A DNA stretch of 24,746 nucleotides from Clostridiales bacterium UBA7285 (lineage in GTDB: Bacteria; Bacillota; Clostridia; Peptostreptococcales; Anaerovoracaceae), in the NCBI GenBank assembly GCA_002472145.1, contig DKRJ01000012.1, forward strand, positions 169,106 to 193,851, given 5' to 3'. This document shows, one piece after another, positions 1-6,506 of this stretch (positions are counted from its first letter, which is position 1; each line of letters begins with the position of its first letter). The position numbers and the translations under genes are program-made. Under the pieces are notes generated by a model. It was not told where the DNA came from. It searched no databases and worked only from the letters and a program-made list of their open reading frames with translations.

Positions 1-44
1 GGCTGGCCCGCAGGGCCCGCGCCCGGTAATATGAAGGAGAGAAA

Positions 45-683
45 ATGAAGAAATTAGCCGAACTTACGACGACCGAATTCACCGAACTGCTAGCGTCTGA
101 CGCTCCGGCGCCCGGCGGCGGATCAGCGGCGGCCCTGGAAGGGGCGCTGGGAGCCGCGCTTTCCGCGATGGTCTGCAATCTGACCACTTCCTGGAAGAAC
201 AGGGAAAAATACGCCGAGTCTCAGGAACTGGCTGCCGCGGCAGCGGGGAAAGCGGCCGACATCACGTCCCGCTTCGTGGACGTGATGAACCGCGACACGG
301 AGGCGTTCAACGCGGTCAGCGCCGCCTTCGGGATGCCTAAGGGGACGGACGAGGAGAAGGCGGCGCGGTCGGCCGCGATCCAGCGCGGGCTTGAGGGCTG
401 CACGAAAACGCCCTTTGAGATGATGGAACTGGCGGCGGAGGCGCTTGAACTCACGTCGGCGCTCGTCGGAAAAACAAACGCCAGCGCGGCCAGCGACCTC
501 GGCGTTTCCGCTCTGTCACTAAAGGCGGCGATCCAGGGAGCGTGGCTGAACGTCCTCATAAACATCGGAAGCCTTAAAAACAAGGAACTCGCCGACGACT
601 ACAGACAGAAGGGCGAAGCCCTCCTCGCGAAGGCTCTCCCGCTGGCAGACGAGATATACGAAAAGATCCTGAAAATGATGTAA
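45..683 (+). CDS. fchA: Formimidoyl-tetrahydrofolate cyclodeaminase / methenyl-THF cyclohydrolase family (FTCD_C)
   Basis: A 212-residue soluble protein of the FTCD_C/FchA family, which releases ammonia from 5-formimino-THF to give 5,10-methenyl-THF in histidine (or purine) breakdown. The family signature is near the N-terminus: PAPGGGSAAALEGALGAAL (about residues 21-39), followed by an all-helical body rich in Ala and Glu. The length is normal for a stand-alone cyclodeaminase. The start is set by a strong AAGGAGAG Shine-Dalgarno five bases before the ATG. The stop TAA shares its last base with the ATG of the next gene (hutD), so the two are probably translationally coupled. The neighbouring hutD and the convergent hutH support a role in histidine degradation. 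The 44 bases before the start are open in one frame to position 48 and probably end an upstream gene that I cannot identify. Confidence 0.9.
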   Translation: MKKLAELTTTEFTELLASDAPAPGGGSAAALEGALGAALSAMVCNLTTSWKNREKYAESQELAAAAAGKAADITSRFVDVMNRDTEAFNAVSAAFGMPKGTDEEKAARSAAIQRGLEGCTKTPFEMMELAAEALELTSALVGKTNASAASDLGVSALSLKAAIQGAWLNVLINIGSLKNKELADDYRQKGEALLAKALPLADEIYEKILKMM

Positions 684-1306
684 TGAACTGTTTTGGCGGC
701 GCGATGGATTGGACTTTGATAAAAAAAGACAAATACGTCGTTTCGGAGTGGTCCGGCGGCACCACAACTCAGCTCGCTATTTTTCCCGAGTCGGCTGTCT
801 ATGCCGACCGGGATTTTATTTGGCGCTTAAGTTCCGCCGAAGTCCTGACGCCGGAGTCGGATTTCACGCCTCTTCCCGACTACGACAGGCTGATCTCGGT
901 CGTTTCCGGGGCAATGGATCTGAAGGTCAGCGGCGGCGAACGGGTCACGCTTAAGCCTCTGCAGGTCCTGGCCTTCGACGGTGCCGTGTCGACAAAGTCA
1001 TGGGGATTATGTAGGGATTTCAATCTGATGACCAGAAAAGGAAAATGCCGGGGCTCACTTAAAACGTTCGAACTGAGCGCCGGAAGTTCCGCTGTTTGGA
1101 CACCTGACGCAGGCACGGTCGACGCAGACGGCAGGTGCGTGCATCTGGCGATCTATTGCGCTCGCGGCGAAATTCTGCTGCCGGAGGACGGTGTGGCAGC
1201 GCACGAGAGCGAACTGCTGCTCTGCAGATCCGGAGCATACGCCTCTATACCATTGAGAAGCAAAACAAGATGTATCATTTTCACGATGGCAGCAGAATTA
1301 CTCTAA
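683..1306 (+). CDS. hutD: HutD/Ves family cupin protein
   Basis: HutD family protein of 207 residues (200 if it starts at the internal ATG at 704). HutD is a cupin-fold protein found in histidine-utilisation operons. Its molecular role is not settled; a governor or sensor of intracellular urocanate has been proposed. The recognisable block is EWSGGTTTQLAIFPES followed by FIWRLSSAEV (about residues 23-55), typical of Firmicute HutD. The first possible ATG overlaps the fchA stop as TAATG, which suggests coupled translation. The ATG at 704 gives an N-terminus closer to the family's usual length but has only a weak GGCGG upstream, so the start is uncertain. It lies downstream of fchA in one transcript and converges on hutH. 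Confidence 0.82.
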   Translation: MNCFGGAMDWTLIKKDKYVVSEWSGGTTTQLAIFPESAVYADRDFIWRLSSAEVLTPESDFTPLPDYDRLISVVSGAMDLKVSGGERVTLKPLQVLAFDGAVSTKSWGLCRDFNLMTRKGKCRGSLKTFELSAGSSAVWTPDAGTVDADGRCVHLAIYCARGEILLPEDGVAAHESELLLCRSGAYASIPLRSKTRCIIFTMAAELL

Positions 1307-1460
1307 GTCGAGATACTTCGCGTAAGTATACGGGATAATTTCGCCATTTTTTGTCGAGCGATATCCCTTTTCTCTATGCGAGTATTTTATTTTTCTGCTT
1401 TTCTGTTATGGAGACTTCATTCTCGGTCAGGTATCTGCGCATGAAGGAGCAGCGAGTCAA

Positions 1461-1491
1461 TAAAAATGCGGTCATATGACCGCATGATTTT
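1461..1491. terminator. Bidirectional intrinsic terminator between hutD and hutH
   Basis: A perfect 20-bp palindrome at 1466-1485 (arms ATGCGGTCAT / ATGACCGCAT) has a run of A on its left and TTTT on its right. On the minus strand it ends in TTTTTATT directly after the hutH stop, so it is a good hutH terminator. The weaker T run on the plus strand could also serve fchA-hutD. The bases between 1307 and 1460 show no gene. Confidence 0.8.
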
Positions 1492-1519
1492 CCTCTCTTA
1501 TTGTCACACCAAACGTTCT

Positions 1520-3103
1520 TTACTCAAACTCCGGCATGTATTCTTTGACGATCTCCAGTATCTCCCCGCTGTACACCATCTCTTTCACGGCCTCTATATC
1601 AGGCCAGATCTCGCGGTCGACTTCGTAGAACGGGACCTTTTCCCGGACGTGCTCATAGATCGCCTCGTGCAGCGGCGTTATGCCCTGCCCGTGAGTATTC
1701 AGACGCCTGCGTATGTCTATGGCCTGGCAGGCCGTCATCAGTTCCAGCGCCAAAACGTCCAGCGTGTTCTTCACGATCATCCCGGCTTTGCGCGCCGCGG
1801 TAGTTCCCATCGAAACGAAGTCCTCCTGATTTGCCGAGGACGGGATCGAATCCACCGACGCCGGGTGCGCGTATATCTTATTCTCCGAGACCATCGACGC
1901 CGCGGCGTACTGGACTATCATGAACCCGGAATTCACCCCGCCTTCCGTCGTGAGGAAAGGCGTGAGTCCGTTGGAAAGTGCGGCGTTCACCATGCGTTCG
2001 AGCCTGCGCTCCGAAATGTTGGCGAGTTCGCTCGCCGCTATACCTAAAGTATCGAACGGTATCGCCATCGGTTCTCCGTGGAAGTTCCCTCCGGAGATGA
2101 CAGCCTCGTCCTCGAAGAACATCAGCGGGTTGTCCGTCACGGCGTTAAGTTCTATCTCAACCTTATCAAGCACATAGTCCAAAGCGTCGCGCACCGCGCC
2201 GTGGACCTGCGGTATGCACCTGAGCGCATAGGCATCCTGAACGCGGTCGTTCTGGCAGTTGCCGAGTATCTCCGAGCCCTCCAGGAGTTTCGACATGTTT
2301 GCCGCGACGAGCATCTGTCCCATTTGCCCGCGGACAGCGTGGATGCGCGGGTCGAACGCGTTCCTCAGTCCGGTGAGCCCTTCGAAGTCCATGGATCCGA
2401 TGACGTCAGCCATCTGAGCCGCGCGTATCGTATCGTATAGTGCCAGAGCTCCGGCGGAAGTCATCGCACATGTGCCGTTCGTGAGCCCGAGGCCTTCTTT
2501 GCTGACCAGAGTGTCCAGCGTCTTTATCCCTGCTTTTTTCATGGCTTCGGCGCCCGACATCTCCACTCCGTCGTATTTTGCTCTGCCGCGTCCGAGGAGC
2601 GGCAAAGCCATATGAGCGAGCGGCGCCAGATCCCCTGAAGACCCGAGGGATCCCTTCTGAGGGACGATCGGGATGACGTTTTTGTTCAGCATCTCGGCGA
2701 GCATCTCGACGAGAACGGGGCGCACTCCCGAGTATCCCTCGCAGAGAGCGTTCGCGCGAAGCAGCATCATGCCGCGGACGACTTCATCGGGGTACGGGTC
2801 GCCCATAGCCGTGCAGTGGCTCAAGATGAGGTTCGTGGAGAGTTTATTCGACATTTCGGCGGATACGGCGACTTTCTGGAAATCTCCGAATCCGGTCGTT
2901 ATGCCGTACGCCACGCGCTTTTCGTCAGCTATCTTCTCGGCAAGCTCACGCGACTTTCTCATGGCCGCGATAGCGCGATCCGGGACCTCCACCTCAGCCC
3001 CGTATCTGGCGACGGCGACAAAACCCTCGAGCGTCAGGCTCTGCCCGTCTATAACTACGCGTTTGATATCTTTAGGATCTTTCAGATCTGTATGACCGTT
3101 CAT
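1520..3103 (-). CDS. hutH: Histidine ammonia-lyase (MIO-dependent aromatic amino acid lyase)
   Basis: A 527-residue cytoplasmic enzyme of the aromatic amino acid lyase family, most likely converting histidine to urocanate and ammonia. Family marks in order are YGITTGFG at 66-73 (catalytic Tyr), NLILSH near 91-96, the MIO-forming loop GSLGSSGDLAPLAH at 151-164, GNFHGEP, ISERR near residue 350, and QEDFVSMG near residue 420. The MIO tripeptide is Ser-Ser-Gly rather than the commoner Ala-Ser-Gly. The usual QEDHVSMG of histidine lyases reads QEDF here, so another amino acid substrate is possible. The fchA-hutD neighbourhood favours histidine. The start has a GGAGG nine bases upstream. Tandem repeats in the upstream region may be operators. 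hutU and hutI are not in this window. Confidence 0.88.
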   Translation of the reverse strand: MNGHTDLKDPKDIKRVVIDGQSLTLEGFVAVARYGAEVEVPDRAIAAMRKSRELAEKIADEKRVAYGITTGFGDFQKVAVSAEMSNKLSTNLILSHCTAMGDPYPDEVVRGMMLLRANALCEGYSGVRPVLVEMLAEMLNKNVIPIVPQKGSLGSSGDLAPLAHMALPLLGRGRAKYDGVEMSGAEAMKKAGIKTLDTLVSKEGLGLTNGTCAMTSAGALALYDTIRAAQMADVIGSMDFEGLTGLRNAFDPRIHAVRGQMGQMLVAANMSKLLEGSEILGNCQNDRVQDAYALRCIPQVHGAVRDALDYVLDKVEIELNAVTDNPLMFFEDEAVISGGNFHGEPMAIPFDTLGIAASELANISERRLERMVNAALSNGLTPFLTTEGGVNSGFMIVQYAAASMVSENKIYAHPASVDSIPSSANQEDFVSMGTTAARKAGMIVKNTLDVLALELMTACQAIDIRRRLNTHGQGITPLHEAIYEHVREKVPFYEVDREIWPDIEAVKEMVYSGEILEIVKEYMPEFE

Positions 3104-3137
3104 TCCTGTGCCTCCGGGTGTGTTTCGTTTTCCGATC

Positions 3138-3206
3138 GCAGTCTGTTACGGATATCAGTTGCAGTCTGTTCCGGATATCAGCTGCAGTCTGTTTCGGATA
3201 TCAGTA
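3138..3206. repeat. Three 23-bp tandem repeats upstream of hutH
   Basis: Three head-to-tail units lie at 3138-3160, 3161-3183 and 3184-3206. Each starts GCAGTCTGTT and continues NCGGATATCAG; they differ only at one internal base and the last two bases. The block lies 35-103 bases upstream of the hutH start. If the promoter-like sequence at 3208-3237 is real, the repeats fall at the transcription start and in the leader, where an operator would act. No coding function is evident. Confidence 0.85.
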
Positions 3207-3207
3207 T

Positions 3208-3237
3208 ATTATCATATAAATATGTGTTTGTGAGCAA
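3208..3237 (-). promoter_or_regulatory. Possible hutH promoter
   Basis: On the minus strand TTGCTC and GATAAT are 18 bases apart in a very AT-rich stretch (about 3200-3265) just upstream of the repeats. A second candidate -10, TATAAT at 3249-3254, has no good -35. The position fits hutH, but neither match is strong. Confidence 0.35.
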
Positions 3238-3379
3238 TATATAACAAAATTATATGAGATTTTTTGTGATTTCTGCACAACATCACTGTGAATCGCTATC
3301 GGGATGATACGTCGCCGCTCTGATGTGTAAAAGCGCTTCCGGACGTCCCGCGGAACGACGCGCGCCGCAGAATGCACAG

Positions 3380-3413
3380 AAAAACCGCCGTGTCGGTGTA
3401 CCCGTCACAGCGG
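3380..3413 (-). terminator. Intrinsic terminator of the tRNA-Ala transcript
   Basis: On the minus strand, CCGCTGTG pairs with CACGGCGG (eight pairs, one G-U) around a 13-base loop and is followed by TTTTT. It starts ten bases after the CCA end of the tRNA. The remaining sequence from about 3265 to 3379 shows no gene. Confidence 0.75.
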
Positions 3414-3423
3414 CCTCGTAGTG

Positions 3424-3499
<76 letters not shown>

Positions 3500-3534
3500 A
3501 TAAGCGCGAACGGCTTCCGCCGTCCGCATTAATA

Positions 3535-3563
3535 TTATTATCTGATTTCAGGCGATTTGTCAA
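3535..3563 (-). promoter_or_regulatory. Promoter of tRNA-Ala
   Basis: A perfect minus-strand -35 TTGACA (3558-3563) is followed after 15 bases by GATAAT or after 17 by TAATAA. Between promoter and tRNA (3506-3527) the leader forms a GC-rich hairpin with a GGAA tetraloop. Confidence 0.6.
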
Positions 3564-3577
3564 TCATAACTTAGGGG

Positions 3578-3610
3578 ATCGCGAAGGCTCCGAAGCAGAG
3601 CCCCCGCGAT
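3578..3610 (-). terminator. Terminator-like hairpin at the end of the EIIC gene
   Basis: On the minus strand ATCGCG pairs with CGCGAT and an inner GGCTC pairs with GAGCC, starting at the stop codon of the membrane-protein gene. It is stable but lacks a T run, so it may be a Rho-assisted or mRNA-stabilising 3' hairpin rather than a classical terminator. Confidence 0.5.
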
Positions 3611-4698
3611 TATACATTCTCCAGCTTCATATCGTCGTCCTTGATCTTGCCTGCCCGACGGAGGATCCAAGCGAACAGGAGGGACATCGCAGCCGGGAGA
3701 ATAAACTGGACCAGGATCACGCCGAGCACGGAATTCGCCGTGAAGCCCATATCCGTGAAAGTGCCGATCTGCCCCACGAGGCCGGACGTGCCCATTCCGG
3801 CTCCCATAGGGTTATTCGTCATTTTGAACAGGCAGGTCGCTATCGGTCCGGTGATTGCGCCTGCGAGCGTAGGCGGCAGCAGGATCCACGGATTTTTAAT
3901 GATGTTCGATATCTGCAGCATCGAAGTGCCGATGCCCTGAGCGAAGAATCCGCCGATGCCGTTGTCGCGCCAGCTAATAACGGCAAAACCTATCATCTGC
4001 GCGCAGCAGCCCGCCGTCGCGGCTCCGGCAGCAAGCCCCGAGAGATCCAGCATTATGCAGAGCGCCGCGCTTGAAATAGGCGCCGTCAGGGCGAGTCCGA
4101 CGATCGTCGATATTACGATCCCGAAAATGAACGGTCTCCACTCTGTTGCGGTCATTATCACGGCGCCGAGCCCCTGCATCAGAGAACCTACGAGCGGTCC
4201 GACGAGCTTTGCCACGATGCCGCCGATGATCAGAGTCACCGCTGGCGTGACGATGATGTCCACCTTCGTTTCCTTTGATACCGCCTTGCCGAATTCGGCG
4301 CCGACGACGACCGCGACCAGCGCACCCGCCGGCCCGCCGAGCGACGCGCCGAGCATTCCGGTCACGGCCGACGTGAACATCACGAGAGGCGGAGCCTGGA
4401 GCCCCCAGGCGATCGCGACGCCCATGGCGGCACCCATGTTATCCATCGCGGTCTGCCCTATCTCGACCAGAAAGCCTGAAACGGCGTTATCTCCGAAGGC
4501 GATCGCGGTCTGCGATCCGATCGTCTTTAAGATCAGACCTACGAGCAGCGAAGTAAAAAGCCCCAGAGCCATCGCGGAGAGCGTATCCTGCAGATAGCGT
4601 TTTGCCGAAAACACTATGTTCTTTCGCGCCAGGAACGCCTTGAAGCCATGTTTTTCCGGAGATTTCGACTCCGCGGCTGCGGTATTCTGTTCTGCCAT
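3610..4698 (-). CDS. PTS EIIC-like membrane protein, PfoR / PTS_EIIC_2 family
   Basis: A 362-residue, very hydrophobic, Gly/Ala-rich protein with roughly eight to ten membrane segments. It resembles the PfoR/PTS_EIIC_2 family, which is annotated as a PTS-like sugar permease domain or 'putative toxin regulator'; substrates are mostly unknown. About 30 polar N-terminal residues precede RYLQDTLSAMALGLFTSLLVG, and a basic tail follows the last membrane helix. No EIIA or EIIB domain or gene is present in the window, so phosphotransfer activity is unproven. The ATG at 4698 is preferred because AAAGGGA lies at proper spacing; an in-frame upstream ATG at 4755 would overlap the predicted promoter. The gene diverges from niaR and has NiaR-box-like sites just upstream of its -35, which hints at control by a vitamin B3 repressor. 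That role is inferred. Confidence 0.8.
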   Translation of the reverse strand: MAEQNTAAAESKSPEKHGFKAFLARKNIVFSAKRYLQDTLSAMALGLFTSLLVGLILKTIGSQTAIAFGDNAVSGFLVEIGQTAMDNMGAAMGVAIAWGLQAPPLVMFTSAVTGMLGASLGGPAGALVAVVVGAEFGKAVSKETKVDIIVTPAVTLIIGGIVAKLVGPLVGSLMQGLGAVIMTATEWRPFIFGIVISTIVGLALTAPISSAALCIMLDLSGLAAGAATAGCCAQMIGFAVISWRDNGIGGFFAQGIGTSMLQISNIIKNPWILLPPTLAGAITGPIATCLFKMTNNPMGAGMGTSGLVGQIGTFTDMGFTANSVLGVILVQFILPAAMSLLFAWILRRAGKIKDDDMKLENV

Positions 4699-4740
4699 CG
4701 TGATTCCCTTTCTCTTTGCGGTATTATTTAAATCACGACA

Positions 4741-4769
4741 AATGTAACATATCACGCGCGTTGTGTCAA
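4741..4769 (-). promoter_or_regulatory. Promoter of the EIIC-like gene
   Basis: On the minus strand a perfect TTGACA (4764-4769) and TACATT (4741-4746) are separated by exactly 17 bases. This places the start of transcription about 35 bases before the chosen ATG. The operator-like sites at 4773-4810 adjoin its -35. Confidence 0.7.
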
Positions 4770-4772
4770 TTC

Positions 4773-4810
4773 ATGTGTAAAGACATATTTCGACGTGTGT
4801 CTTGACATAT
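4773..4810. promoter_or_regulatory. Two NiaR-box-like operator sites
   Basis: Read on the minus strand, 4788-4773 is ATATGTCTTTACACAT and 4810-4795 is ATATGTCAAGACACAC. The two 16-mers agree at 12 positions and have the same orientation, with starts 22 bases apart (about two helical turns). Each is an imperfect dyad around TGTC-N2-GACA. From memory, the Firmicute NiaR consensus is a palindrome of this kind around TGTC/GACA. Their position between niaR and its divergent neighbour is where such a repressor would act. Confidence 0.55.
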
Positions 4811-4844
4811 GTTCCGTCAGGGTATTCCATCTCCCCCGCGAGTC

Positions 4845-4853
4845 TGGTATAAT
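4845..4853 (+). promoter_or_regulatory. Extended -10 promoter for niaR
   Basis: TGGTATAAT is a perfect TATAAT with the extended TG element. No good -35 is present 17 bases upstream, as is usual for extended -10 promoters. The start of transcription would be near 4860, giving a leader of about 165 bases that contains the 15-bp repeats. Confidence 0.6.
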
Positions 4854-4868
4854 GGCGGTAAATCAGCA

Positions 4869-4972
4869 CTTTGCCGGGTGCAGTTTTGCCGGGATAAACT
4901 TTGCAGGGCGTAACTTTGCCGGGTGCAGCTTTGCCGGGATAAATTTTGCCGTGCATACTTTGCAGGGCGTAT
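4869..4972. repeat. Seven 15-bp tandem repeats in the niaR leader
   Basis: Units begin at 4869, 4884, 4899, 4914, 4929, 4944 (14 bases) and 4958. All match YTTTGCMGKG at their start. Units 1 and 4 are identical (CTTTGCCGGGTGCAG), 2 and 5 differ by one base, and 3 and 7 are nearly the same, so there is a higher 45-base order. Read on the plus strand from the ATG at 4852, the block gives a five-residue periodic peptide with Phe at every fifth place (FAGCS, FAGIN, FAGRN), like a pentapeptide repeat. That ATG overlaps the -10 element and the frame runs into niaR out of phase, so I do not call it a gene. Confidence 0.8.
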
Positions 4973-5026
4973 ATGTCCATGCGCATCACCCGGGGCGCAT
5001 CATCCGGGACTTCATCGGGAGAAAAA

Positions 5027-5557
5027 ATGGACGCGAAGGAACGCAGAAAATACATACTCGATCGCATAGGCAGAACGGATACACCGGTGTCGGCATCAGC
5101 GCTGGCCTCGGAACTTTCGGTCAGCCGTCAGGTCATCGTCGGAGACGTCTCGATCCTGCGCGCCGAGGGAAACGACGTCAGGGCGACGGCCAGAGGCTAC
5201 CTGCCGGAACGGAAACGCGAACAGTTCCCTTTCGTCGGAACTATAGTCTGCAGACATGACGACAGCGGGCTCGCGGACGAGCTTTTTACCATAGTCGACT
5301 ACGGCGGCACATGCATCGACGTGACGATCGAACACGCCATATACGGCGAACTCTCGGGGCAGCTGAACATCGGATCGCGCTACGAAGCCGAGCAGTTCAT
5401 AGAGAAAAGCCGCCTCTATCCGGATGCGAAGCCCCTGTCGCTCCTTTCCGGCGGCCTGCACATGCATAACGTCGGCGCACCGAGCAGGGAAGTTTTTGAT
5501 CTCATATGCGGCAGGCTCCGCGAAAAAGGTATTCTGGTCGAGATCAGCGGCGAGTGA
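5027..5557 (+). CDS. niaR: NiaR-type transcriptional repressor of NAD precursor genes
   Basis: A 176-residue regulator with an N-terminal HTH_11 winged helix (about residues 5-60; SASALASELSVSRQVIVGDV is the helix-turn-helix) and a C-terminal 3H domain (about 70-170). Ligand-type residues His77, Glu85, His145 and His147 (in GGLHMHNVGAP) are present, close to the metal site I recall for the Thermotoga homologue. In this family nicotinic acid acts as co-repressor of NAD synthesis and niacin uptake genes. I chose the ATG at 5027 because it begins the HTH fold and has GGGAG six bases upstream. An in-frame ATG at 4946 would add 27 residues coded by repeat-derived sequence. Two NiaR-box-like sites lie in the divergent promoter region, suggesting autoregulation and control of the EIIC-like gene. 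Confidence 0.88.
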   Translation: MDAKERRKYILDRIGRTDTPVSASALASELSVSRQVIVGDVSILRAEGNDVRATARGYLPERKREQFPFVGTIVCRHDDSGLADELFTIVDYGGTCIDVTIEHAIYGELSGQLNIGSRYEAEQFIEKSRLYPDAKPLSLLSGGLHMHNVGAPSREVFDLICGRLREKGILVEISGE

Positions 5558-5685
5558 ATCTCCGGGCAAAACCGGTTCCGGCACGTAAAATTCCCGGCAG
5601 ATCAATGTTTTGATGAAAAGGTGGCGCGGCAGGATCAAAAAAATAAAGTGGACTAAAATTGACAGATTTTATCCGCGGGTTCGTG

Positions 5686-5694
5686 TGGTATATC
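5686..5694 (+). promoter_or_regulatory. Possible extended -10 for rubrerythrin
   Basis: TGGTATATC resembles the extended -10 seen before niaR. A perfect TTGACA at 5659-5664 lies too far upstream (24 bases) to pair with it. I saw no clear PerR-type palindrome. The bases 5558-5814 hold no convincing gene. Confidence 0.3.
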
Positions 5695-5814
5695 ATAGTT
5701 GCGGGCAGAGGGACCAGAAAAAAGTCCCCGCCTCTGAAGAAAAGTTTACATTATTTATAACAGAGAAGCCGGCCGGGTCGAGGATCACGGTCAGTATAGA
5801 AGGAGGAAAATATT

Positions 5815-6357
5815 ATGAAATGGGTATGCTCAGTTTGCGGTTATGTTTATGAAGGACCTGAAGCACCGGAGAAGTGCCCTCAGTGCGGAGCTCCTAAGGA
5901 GAAGTTCACCGCTCAGGAAGGCGAACTCACGTGGGCTTCCGAGCACGTTCTCGGCGTTGCGCAGGGAGCCAGCGAAGACATCATGAACGATCTCAGGGCG
6001 AACTTCCAGGGCGAGTGCTCCGAAGTCGGAATGTATCTCGCAATGGCGAGAGTCGCGTATCGCGAGGGATATCCTGAAGTCGGCGCCTACTATGAAAAGG
6101 CCGCACACGAGGAAGCTGAGCACGCGTCGAAGTTTGCGGAACTCCTCGGCGAAGTCCTCACCGACAGCACCGAAAAGAATCTCCGCATGAGAGTCGAAGC
6201 CGAAAACGGCGCTACAGCAGGCAAAACCGACCTTGCGAAACGCGCTAAAGCAGCCAACCTCGACGCCATCCACGACACAGTCCACGAGATGGCAAGAGAC
6301 GAGGCAAGGCACGGCAGAGCATTCCAGGCTCTCCTGAGCAGATACTTCGGCAAATAA
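5815..6357 (+). CDS. rbr: Rubrerythrin with N-terminal rubredoxin domain (reverse rubrerythrin type)
   Basis: A 180-residue cytoplasmic peroxide-scavenging protein. Residues 1-35 form a rubredoxin domain with iron ligands Cys5, Cys8, Cys21 and Cys24 (CSVCG, CPQCG). Residues about 50-178 form the four-helix diiron domain, with Glu67 or Glu70, Glu100, His103 (EEAEH), Glu128 or Glu130, and Glu163 and His166 (DEARH). The rubredoxin-first order is that of reverse rubrerythrins, which in clostridia reduce hydrogen peroxide with electrons from NADH through a reductase. The start has an excellent AAGGAGG eight bases upstream. It is a single gene with a strong terminator. The flavodiiron gene at 7661-8851 would complement it in oxygen defence. 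Confidence 0.93.
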   Translation: MKWVCSVCGYVYEGPEAPEKCPQCGAPKEKFTAQEGELTWASEHVLGVAQGASEDIMNDLRANFQGECSEVGMYLAMARVAYREGYPEVGAYYEKAAHEEAEHASKFAELLGEVLTDSTEKNLRMRVEAENGATAGKTDLAKRAKAANLDAIHDTVHEMARDEARHGRAFQALLSRYFGK

Positions 6358-6425
6358 CCGACGGACGGCATGGCGGACTTTCGTGCCGCCTGCCCCGAAA
6401 TATCTGAAACCAAAATCATATATAA

Positions 6426-6451
6426 GTCCCGATGACCCATCGGGGCTTTTT
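6426..6451 (+). terminator. Intrinsic terminator of rubrerythrin
   Basis: GTCCCGATG pairs with CATCGGGGC around loop ACC, followed by TTTTT. It lies about 70 bases after the stop codon. Confidence 0.85.
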
Positions 6452-6506
6452 ACGTTTTGTTGAGGTAAACGCTTTCACAGAATGTTCATATTTATTGTAT
6501 TGAATT

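Noticed and set aside
1135..1338. 67-codon plus-strand frame overlapping the end of hutD
   Set aside because: It overlaps hutD in another frame, has no ribosome site and an arginine-rich shadow composition.
4771..5067. Minus-strand frame with PGK repeats (collagen-like)
   Set aside because: This is the antisense of the 15-bp leader repeats and overlaps the niaR start. It has no ribosome site.
4795..5259. Plus-strand frame with FAGxx repeats as a pentapeptide-repeat gene
   Set aside because: The only ATG before the repeats overlaps the -10 element, there is no ribosome site, and it runs out of phase into niaR with nonsense composition. It is kept only as a finding about the repeat.
5610..5852. 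80-codon plus-strand frame before rubrerythrin
   Set aside because: It overlaps the rubrerythrin start in another frame, covers the predicted promoter and has no ribosome site.
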